Source: Candidatus Omnitrophota bacterium (GTDB lineage Bacteria > Ratteibacteria > UBA8468 > B48-G9 > JAFGKM01). From it: a stretch of 7,100 nucleotides of DNA. A program made the position numbers and the translations under genes. The stretch's first letter is position 1; every line of letters begins with the position of its first letter. The DNA lies in assembly GCA_023818785.1 (NCBI GenBank), contig JAMWCO010000075.1, positions 1-7,100 on the forward strand, read 5' to 3'. Below, piece by piece: positions 1 through 5,734 of the stretch. Below the pieces are notes generated by a model that saw only the letters and a program-made list of their open reading frames with translations, searched no databases and was not told the origin of the DNA.

Positions 1-447
1 TATTATTTTTTAGGTAAATGGTCTCTTGAATTGAATGATTATAAAAGTGCTGAATTTTTCTTTAAAAATGGGATAGATGTAGATTCATTAGAATCATTAA
101 ATTATAATGGATTAGGGATAGTTCAACTTGAATATTATAAAAATTATTTTTATGCACTATATCTATTTCTAAAAGCATATAAACTTAAAAACAATGAGGC
201 AAGTTATATTTTTAATATAGGGAAGACATATCAAATCCTTAATGACCATAAAAAGGCAATTTTCTGGTATGAAAAAGGATTAATTTTAGAACCAAATAAT
301 TTACAAATTTTAAATGACCTTGCAATTTCTTATGCTATGATAGGAGAAAAAGAAAAAGCAATAAGTATACTTAAAGAGGTTGTTAAAAAAGATAAGAATT
401 TTAAAATTGCTATTGAAAATTTAAAATTATTAAGGGGAGAAAGATGA
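1..447 (+). CDS. TPR-repeat protein, 5' end beyond the window
   Basis: The frame is open from base 1, with no stop before the TGA at 445-447, so 148 residues of a longer protein are visible. The TTG at 31 lies inside the first repeat and is unlikely to be the true start. The whole visible part is tetratricopeptide repeats. About four helix-turn-helix units can be read (visible residues ~1-30, 31-65, 66-99, 100-133). The last two are the clearest, with the typical Gly/Ala, Tyr, Ala and Pro spacing: 'NIGKTYQIL..KKAIFWYEKGLILEPNN', then 'LAISYAMIGEKEKAISILKEVV'. TPRs are protein-binding scaffolds and have no catalytic function of their own. The stop overlaps the start of the downstream glycosyltransferase gene (ATGA), so the two are probably co-translated and may act together. 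The missing N-terminus could hold more repeats or a fused domain, including a membrane enzyme; that cannot be decided here. The TPR assignment is firm and the partner role is inferred. Confidence 0.88.
   Translation, partial: YYFLGKWSLELNDYKSAEFFFKNGIDVDSLESLNYNGLGIVQLEYYKNYFYALYLFLKAYKLKNNEASYIFNIGKTYQILNDHKKAIFWYEKGLILEPNNLQILNDLAISYAMIGEKEKAISILKEVVKKDKNFKIAIENLKLLRGER
434..439 (+). promoter_or_regulatory. Shine-Dalgarno site (GGGGAG) of the GT39 gene
   Basis: GGGGAG lies 4 nt before the ATG at 444, inside the last codons of the TPR gene. It is the only clear purine-rich ribosome-binding site at a gene start in this window. It supports ATG 444 as the start and fits translational coupling through the ATGA overlap. 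Confidence 0.6.
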
Positions 448-2147
448 AAAAAATATTTTTATTTTTAATAATTTTTTTATTTTTTATTTTTTTTACAAGA
501 GAAATTATTGTATCTATTAGAAAATCAATAACTTGTGATGAAACAGTCCATATAACTGCTGGATATTATTATGTAAAGAAAGGAGATTTTTTCTTAAATT
601 ATGAACATCCCCCATTTTCAAAAACATTATCAGGTATATTTATTTCGTGGATTGATATTTTTATGCCAGAAGAAATTTATAATGGTTTAAGAATAAATGA
701 GTGGGAACTTGGTAAAGCATTTTTTTATTTAAATAGAGATAAAGTTGATAAAATTCTTTTCTGGTCAAGGTTTCCAATGATATTACTTGGAATTTTACTT
801 GGATTTTTCATTTATAAATGGAGTAAAGATTTATATGGAGAATTTGCTGGTTTATTTTCTTTATTTATTTTTACTTTCTGCCCTAATTTTCTTGCTCATA
901 GTTGTCTTGTAACTACTGATGTCCCTTTTACATTATTTTTCATAATGACTCTTTATTTTTTATTTAAATTTTGTGAGACAGATAATAAAAAATTCCTTAT
1001 ATTTTCTGGTTTTTCTTTTGGACTTTCTTTATCTACAAAATTTACAGGTATTATTCTTATGCCTTTTATTTTATTTATTCTAATTTTTATTGAAATAAAG
1101 GATAATTTTAGAGAAAAGATGAAATTATATAGGAATGATTTTTTAATATATCTTTTTCTTATCCCTTTTTTAATTCTTTTATTTTCATATGGATTTTTTG
1201 GTTTTAAAAATTTTATATTTGGGATTAAAAGGATAATTTTTGAAACAACAGAAAGAGGACATATGAGTTATTTAAATGGTAAATTTTCAGAGAAAGGATG
1301 GTTATATTACTTTATCTTTGCATTTTTTTATAAGACACCAATACCTTTAATTATTTTAATTTTTATTTCTATTTTTTTATCTTTAAAGATTGATAAAAAA
1401 GAAAGATTTTTGATAACTCCAGCAATTATTTATTTTATATTTTCTTCATTAAGTAAAAAACAGATTGGAATAAGATATATACTTCCTTTTTATGCTTTGG
1501 TTTATATTTTTGTAGGGAGATTATTTATACATCATCAAAAATTAAAAATAAAAAAAGAAATAAAAATTTTAATTTTATTTTTTCTTATAACTTGGTTTTC
1601 TTTTGTCTCTTTTAAAATACATCCTCATTATATTGCTTATTTTAACCAGATTGCAGGTGGACCTCAAAATGGTTGGAAATATTTAATAGATAGTAATGTT
1701 GATTGGGGACAGGATTTAAAAGAATTAAAGAAATATTTACAGAAAGAGGGAAATCCAGAATTAATGTTAAATTATTTTGGAAGTATATTCCCAGAAACAT
1801 ATGGACTTATTTATGAACCATTTTTATATCCATATTTTATTGCCAATATTCCTGAAAAAAATTACCATTTTAATTCTCCTTTTCCAGAGAAAGAATATCT
1901 TGCTATAAGTGTTAATCATTTATGTGGATTACTTATAGAATTTATTTTAAACCCAGAAATTTTTGATTTCTTAAAGAAAAAAGAGCCAAAAGCAAAAGTA
2001 GGTTATAGTATTTATGTTTATGATATTACAGAAGATGTTGAAGCAAGAGAGAAAATGGCAAACCTGCTTGAAATTTATGGATTTAAAAAACAAGCAGAAA
2101 GGCAGAGAAAAATTGTAGAAAAATTGAAAAAATCTTATCTAAAATAG
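444..2147 (+). CDS. GT39/PMT-family membrane glycosyltransferase, polyprenyl-phosphate-sugar dependent
   Basis: This 567-residue polytopic membrane protein is of the GT-C fold. Such enzymes move a sugar from a polyprenyl-phosphate donor to a protein, lipid or glycan on the outer side of the membrane. A signal-anchor-like helix (residues ~3-17) is followed by the acidic loop 'DETVHITAGY' with the D32-E33 pair typical of this fold, then 'NYEHPPF' (HPP 55-57) and 'TTDVPF' (157-162). Further hallmarks are 'GHMSYLNGK..EKGWLYYF..KTPIP' (272-301) and the tail block 'HPHYIAYFNQIAGGP..DSNVDWGQDLK' (393-425), which is shared by many bacterial GT39 proteins. About ten hydrophobic segments precede a hydrophilic C-terminal region (~391-567). 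The last ~30 residues form a TPR-like helix pair ('LLEIYGFKKQAERQRKIVEKL'). The gene starts inside the TPR gene stop and has a good ribosome-binding site. Its 3' end overlaps the opposing glycosyltransferase gene by 13 bp. Family assignment is strong; donor sugar and acceptor cannot be read from sequence. Confidence 0.92.
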   Translation: MKKIFLFLIIFLFFIFFTREIIVSIRKSITCDETVHITAGYYYVKKGDFFLNYEHPPFSKTLSGIFISWIDIFMPEEIYNGLRINEWELGKAFFYLNRDKVDKILFWSRFPMILLGILLGFFIYKWSKDLYGEFAGLFSLFIFTFCPNFLAHSCLVTTDVPFTLFFIMTLYFLFKFCETDNKKFLIFSGFSFGLSLSTKFTGIILMPFILFILIFIEIKDNFREKMKLYRNDFLIYLFLIPFLILLFSYGFFGFKNFIFGIKRIIFETTERGHMSYLNGKFSEKGWLYYFIFAFFYKTPIPLIILIFISIFLSLKIDKKERFLITPAIIYFIFSSLSKKQIGIRYILPFYALVYIFVGRLFIHHQKLKIKKEIKILILFFLITWFSFVSFKIHPHYIAYFNQIAGGPQNGWKYLIDSNVDWGQDLKELKKYLQKEGNPELMLNYFGSIFPETYGLIYEPFLYPYFIANIPEKNYHFNSPFPEKEYLAISVNHLCGLLIEFILNPEIFDFLKKKEPKAKVGYSIYVYDITEDVEAREKMANLLEIYGFKKQAERQRKIVEKLKKSYLK

Positions 2148-3457
2148 AATTTATCAAAAAGAAAAATAAGTCCATTTTTATATTTAAGAAGAAAATTACC
2201 AAAATGATAACTATCTAAACATGAGGTATTATAAAGATATACTATTTTTTCATAAACAAAATAATTTTTAAATATATAAATCTGGAATACAAAAAAAGAA
2301 AGTGTTTCAAAAGTAAAAAATATCAATAATATTTTTCTCTTCTCATAATTTATTATTTCTTTTATTAAAAAACTCAATATAAGAGAAACAAAAGGTAAAA
2401 AAGTTACATGAGCAACTCCAACTAAGTCTTTTGAAGGATTTACTATAATACCTAAAAAGAAACAAAAGAGAAAAAAATAAATAAAAAATTTTTCAATATT
2501 TAGATTTTTTATTTTTTTAAAAACTATAAACAAAAGGAAAATTGATAAAGAAATTGTTAAATTACCAAAAATATTTGATGAGTAAAAAGGTAATATATAA
2601 TTGAAAAAACGAAATTTAGAATCTTTATAAAATTTGAAAATATTTGTAAATTCTTTTGGGATTATTGGAAAAATTGTTTTAAATAAATTATTTAAATCTT
2701 TTTCTATTCTTTCATTTAAACTTAAGTTTTTTTGTTGGTAAGATGTATTACTTAAAAATGTATTTTTAATTCCATAATTTTTTATTGACCAGGAGAAATA
2801 TGTAAATATTATTAAAAAAAATATAATGTTAAAAATGAGCAACTTTTTAAATAAACTTCTTTTTAAAAATATATAAATTATTAAAGGCAAAATATATAGT
2901 CCTGAAGAATAATGAACTAAAAAGGCACATCCAAATAAAATACCTGATATAATTAGAAATAAGTTTTTATTATCTTTTAAAAACTTTATATAAAAATATA
3001 AACCACAAATTGTATAATATCCAGAGAATGCTTTTGTCCAGGGATATGTTATCTGTCTTAAAATATATGGGTTAAAAAAAAGAATAAAACAAAGAAAAAT
3101 AAATAAGTTTTTATTTTCAATTTTAAAATATTCTTTACAAAAAAGATAGATTGAGAGTAATAAAGTTGAATTTAAAAATGTTGAAACTATCTGGTATTTA
3201 TAAAAATCTCTTCCTATAATTGATTGATAGAAAAAACAAATAATATTGAAAAGGGGAGGTCTTGAAGTAATTATATAACCTTGAAATTTTATATCCTTTG
3301 GTAATCTTTCTAAGAAAAAAATGGTTCTTAAATAGTGTTCAAACCAATCCCAAGACCATAAACCACCAGAATAAAATGGAATAAAAGATTGGTAAAGTAT
3401 TAAAATAATAAAAAAAATTAAAAATTGTATTAATTCTTTTTCTATTACAAACTTGTT
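2135..3457 (-). pseudogene. C-terminal ~440 residues of a frameshifted GT-C membrane glycosyltransferase
   Basis: On the minus strand this frame is open from 3457 down to the TAA at 2135-2137. It has no ATG, GTG or TTG above the TTG at 2890, so it has no start of its own; the TTG at 2890 lies in mid-protein. The translation continues the 84-residue ORF at 3445-3699 if one base is added near 3446-3460, giving a protein of about 521 residues. In that joined protein, 'WSWDWFEHYLR' (115-125) resembles the acidic first loop of GT-C enzymes (D118, E121, H122). 'ITSRPPLFN' (144-152) sits where GT39 proteins carry HPP. Many hydrophobic segments follow ('LFIFLCFILFF', 'LIISGILFGCAFLVHYSSGLYIL' and others). 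It is unlike the GT39 protein it faces and lacks that protein's DWGQDL tail. The rest of the frame has no other lesion, so recent mutation or a sequence error is more likely than old decay. The GT-C call is moderate; the joining of the two parts is strong. Confidence 0.75.
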
Positions 3458-3699
3458 TTATATAGAAAAAAAATAGAAAAAAGTAAAAGAATTAAAAGGA
3501 AAAAACCATTAAATATTGAAATATTTAAAACATAACTTAAAAATCCAAAAATATAAAATAAAAAACAACTTATTCCAAAACTTAAAACAAATTTTTCTTG
3601 TTCACTTAGATTTAATCTTTCTATTGTTATTCTTCCTGGGAAATATGAACTAAAAAAAACAAAAAAAATTAAAATTAAAATTTCAAAAAGAATGCTCAT
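3445..3699 (-). pseudogene. N-terminal ~81 residues of the same frameshifted GT-C glycosyltransferase
   Basis: This frame begins at ATG 3699 and ends at tandem TAA TAG just after the frameshift, giving 84 residues, of which about the first 81 are probably native. It shows a first membrane helix (residues ~3-20), a short hydrophilic loop with 'SEQEKFVLSFG' (32-42), and two more hydrophobic segments (~43-61 and ~64-80). A helix, a loop containing a conserved-looking Glu, then a Gly-rich helix is a common opening of multi-pass bacterial glycosyltransferases. On its own it would be an unexplained three-helix membrane protein. Together with the frame downstream it supplies the missing N-terminus. 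The ATG has no ribosome-binding site and lies 21 bp from the divergent hydrolase start, with a -10-like box just upstream, which suggests a leaderless message. Confidence 0.7.
3446..3460 (-). other. Frameshift site inside the GT-C gene
   Basis: The upstream frame must be left before its TAA at 3445-3447, and the downstream frame can only be entered after its own TAA at 3458-3460. The shift is therefore confined to these 15 bases. Minus-strand reading gives TAT AAA ACA AGT TTG TAA TAG. Adding one A to the A4 run (plus-strand T4 at 3456-3459) gives Tyr-Lys-Asn-Lys-Phe-Val-Ile-Glu-Lys-Glu and joins the two parts smoothly. No canonical X XXY YYZ slippery heptamer is present, so programmed -1 shifting is less likely than a one-base deletion or a sequencing or assembly error. 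Confidence 0.75.
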
Positions 3700-3720
3700 A
3701 GAAATATGATATAATAAAAA
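3700..3720. promoter_or_regulatory. 21-bp divergent promoter region with overlapping -10 boxes
   Basis: On the plus strand a perfect extended -10 element, TG-A-TATAAT, spans 3707-3715. Five bases later comes the ATG at 3721, so transcription would start at or next to the start codon. No convincing -35 box is seen, as is usual with extended -10 promoters. On the minus strand TATCAT (3711 to 3706, five of six consensus bases) lies six bases before the ATG at 3699; TATTAT (3716 to 3711) is an alternative. Both neighbouring starts lack a Shine-Dalgarno sequence. The two boxes share bases, so the two polymerases could not bind at once. The motifs are seen directly; promoter function is inferred, and AT-rich DNA produces such boxes by chance. 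Confidence 0.55.
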
Positions 3721-4323
3721 ATGATTTTAGAAAAGATTGTAGTTGGTGGTTTTCTTACTAATTGTTATATAATTGGTTGTGAAAAGAAAAAAGAATGTGG
3801 AATTATTGACCCTGGAGATGATGTTGAAAGAATTGAGCAAATAATTAAAAAAAATAATTTAAAACCAATCATGATAATAAATACACATGGACATTATGAC
3901 CACATAAAAGGTAATAATTTTTTTAACCTTCCTGTTTATATTCACAAATATGATAAAGAATTTTTAATAGACCCTGAAAAAAATTTATCTTCTTTATTTT
4001 CTACTCCCTATATATGTAAAAATAATATTATTCAAATTGAAGAAAAAGATATAATAAAAATTGGGAATTTATCTTTTGAAGTTATTCATACACCAGGACA
4101 TACCCCTGGAAGTATTTGTCTTAAATTAAACAATATTTTATTTTCAGGAGATACTATCTTTTCAGATGGTATTGGTAGAACTGATTTTCCTTTTGGAAAT
4201 GAAGAATTATTAATTAAATCAATTAAAGAAAAGATATTGGTTTTACCCGATGAGATAGAAGTTTATCCTGGGCATGGTGAAAAAACAAAGATAAAAAATT
4301 TAAAAAAATGGTTAATATTGTAA
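3721..4323 (+). CDS. Metallo-beta-lactamase-fold hydrolase, glyoxalase II-like
   Basis: This 200-residue soluble protein is the usual size of the short YcbL-like glyoxalase II relatives, which hydrolyse thioesters such as S-lactoylglutathione or related metabolites. All metal-binding motifs are present: 'THGHYDH' (55-61, giving H56, H58, D60, H61), 'HTPGHTPGS' (123-131, H127), 'SGDTIF' (142-147, bridging D144) and 'PGHGE' (183-187, H185). The opening 'GGFLTNCYIIG' and 'IIDPGDD' match the family N-terminus, so ATG 3721 is well supported although it has no ribosome-binding site. It lacks the long C-terminal domain of classical GloB, so the substrate is uncertain; a persulfide dioxygenase or another thioesterase role is possible. 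Transcription probably comes from the extended -10 box directly upstream, giving a leaderless message. The gene is alone on its strand and ends 12 bp inside the opposing phosphoesterase gene. Confidence 0.9.
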   Translation: MILEKIVVGGFLTNCYIIGCEKKKECGIIDPGDDVERIEQIIKKNNLKPIMIINTHGHYDHIKGNNFFNLPVYIHKYDKEFLIDPEKNLSSLFSTPYICKNNIIQIEEKDIIKIGNLSFEVIHTPGHTPGSICLKLNNILFSGDTIFSDGIGRTDFPFGNEELLIKSIKEKILVLPDEIEVYPGHGEKTKIKNLKKWLIL

Positions 4324-5733
4324 ATTTTTCATAAATTTAATATGTTTTGAAAAATCACCAACTTCAAGTAAATTATGAGAATCTGAACCAAAAACAATTT
4401 CAAGATTTTCTTCTATACATATTCTAAAAAATTCTGGGTCTGGGTTATTTGTATGAAAGTTTAATTCTACTTTAACATCTCCTTTTTTTAAAATTTTTGC
4501 TACATTTCTATATAAATTTTTTGGCTTTTCAATATTTTTCCTTACAAAAAATCTAAAAGGATGTGCAAGAATATTTATTTTATTTTCAACAAGTTTCTCA
4601 ATTGTCCAGATAAACTTTTTTTCAAGTAAGTTCATACTTACAAGATACTCTTCAGGTAAATAATGAACTGCTCCTATCAAGATTTCAAAAAATTTTCTAT
4701 CCTCTGGAAGTAAAGTTAAGTTTCCATTTTTATCTACTTCTACTTCAACACCAAGACCCGCTATATCTGTATTTAATGATTTAAATTTTTCAATATAATC
4801 TTTAACCCTGTCTTTACCTTCTTCTCTTTGTCTTTTTAATATATCTATTCCACCAAAAAATTTGTAATCCCAATAATCATCAGAAGATAAATATAATTGA
4901 CCAGCATGTTCTGTAAAATATACTTTTTTTATACCAAATAAATTACATCTTTCAATAACCTTTTCCATACTTACATCTTCTGCACAATAACCAAATTCAG
5001 TATGGCAGTGATAATCAATAAGTTCAACTGAATTTTTTAAATTTTCTTCTATTATTTTTGGTTGATTTGTCAATTCAAGAATAAAAAATTTAAATGGTTC
5101 TTCACAGATTGCTGGTAAAATGAAATAATAAATGTTATCCTTTTTTATTAAATCAATCCCTTTATGATAATGACCACTTATTGAAAGGAAAACATTATTT
5201 TCTTTATATAAATTATGAATTTTTTCTGCTTCATTTATATTGTATGGATAAGTAGTTTCTAATTTTGGATATACAACATTATGTTGAATAACAATAATTT
5301 TTTTGCTTCTATTTTCTTTAACAAATTTTTTAAAATTCTCAATTTCCTTTTTTTCTCTTACACATATATCATTTTCAAAATACCTATCACAGAAAGTATA
5401 AAATAGAAAATTATCAAAAACAAAATATCTATTTTCTTGTCCAAAAATTTCATAAAATTTTTCTGGATTTTTATCATGATTACCAAAAACATATAATATT
5501 TTTTTCACTTCAAAAGAATCAAAGATTTTTTTTATTTCAATATATTCACTTTCACTCTTTGGATTTTCACCATCATCAAGTATATCTCCACAGATAATAA
5601 CAATATCTATATTTTCTTTTACTCTTTGTTTTATCCTTTTTAAAAATTCAATACCATATTTTGTCTTTCTCTCAGGAATTAAAGATATACCATCGCTTCT
5701 ATAATGTAAATCTCCTATTAAAAGAATTTTCAT
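4312..5733 (-). CDS. Fused calcineurin-like metallophosphoesterase and PHP-domain phosphoesterase
   Basis: This 473-residue soluble protein carries two unrelated metal-dependent phosphoesterase folds. Residues 1 to ~225 are a calcineurin-like domain with complete motifs: 'GDLH' (7-10; D8, H10), 'GDILDDGEN' (49-57; D50), 'GNHDK' (84-88; N85, H86), 'QHN' (150-152; H151) and 'GHYH' (187-190). Residues ~236-473 are a PHP domain with 'DYHCH' (240-244; H242, H244), 'TEHAG' (274-278), 'GVEVE' (328-332), 'GAVHYL' (354-359; H357), 'AHPFR' (390-394; H391) and 'GSDSH' (449-453; D451, H453). The PHP part resembles the HisK-type histidinol-phosphatase group, but PHP enzymes also include nucleases and nucleotide phosphatases, so the substrate is open. 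Both sites look intact. The start 'MKILLIGDLH' is typical of the family. The ATG lies 1 nt after the purH stop (TAAaATG) and has no Shine-Dalgarno, which points to translational coupling. The 3' end overlaps the MBL-fold gene by 12 bp. Confidence 0.9.
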   Translation of the reverse strand: MKILLIGDLHYRSDGISLIPERKTKYGIEFLKRIKQRVKENIDIVIICGDILDDGENPKSESEYIEIKKIFDSFEVKKILYVFGNHDKNPEKFYEIFGQENRYFVFDNFLFYTFCDRYFENDICVREKKEIENFKKFVKENRSKKIIVIQHNVVYPKLETTYPYNINEAEKIHNLYKENNVFLSISGHYHKGIDLIKKDNIYYFILPAICEEPFKFFILELTNQPKIIEENLKNSVELIDYHCHTEFGYCAEDVSMEKVIERCNLFGIKKVYFTEHAGQLYLSSDDYWDYKFFGGIDILKRQREEGKDRVKDYIEKFKSLNTDIAGLGVEVEVDKNGNLTLLPEDRKFFEILIGAVHYLPEEYLVSMNLLEKKFIWTIEKLVENKINILAHPFRFFVRKNIEKPKNLYRNVAKILKKGDVKVELNFHTNNPDPEFFRICIEENLEIVFGSDSHNLLEVGDFSKHIKFMKNLQY

Positions 5734-5734
5734 T

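Noticed and set aside
31..33. TTG at 31 as the start of the TPR protein
   Set aside because: The frame is open back to base 1 and the upstream residues continue the TPR pattern, so the real start is left of the window.
2135..2200. Rho-independent terminator after either glycosyltransferase gene
   Set aside because: There are A/T runs but no GC-rich inverted repeat ahead of a T run on either strand.
2888..2890. Minus-strand TTG as the start of a separate 251-residue membrane protein
   Set aside because: It lies in the middle of a hydrophobic segment ('SSGLYIL' continuing into 'PLIIYIF'), and the frame upstream is open for about 190 more codons with glycosyltransferase-like motifs.
2891..3444. 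A 550-bp non-coding gap
   Set aside because: Translation of the minus strand shows an uninterrupted, sensible membrane-protein frame here; it only lacks a start codon because of the frameshift.
3446..3460. Programmed -1 ribosomal frameshift signal
   Set aside because: No X XXY YYZ heptamer fits the frame, and no obvious stem-loop or stimulatory Shine-Dalgarno was seen; an indel or sequence error is simpler.
3466..3482. A8 and A6 runs as the frameshift point
   Set aside because: A shift there would enter the downstream frame before its TAA at 3458-3460 and terminate at once; the shift must be at 3446-3460.
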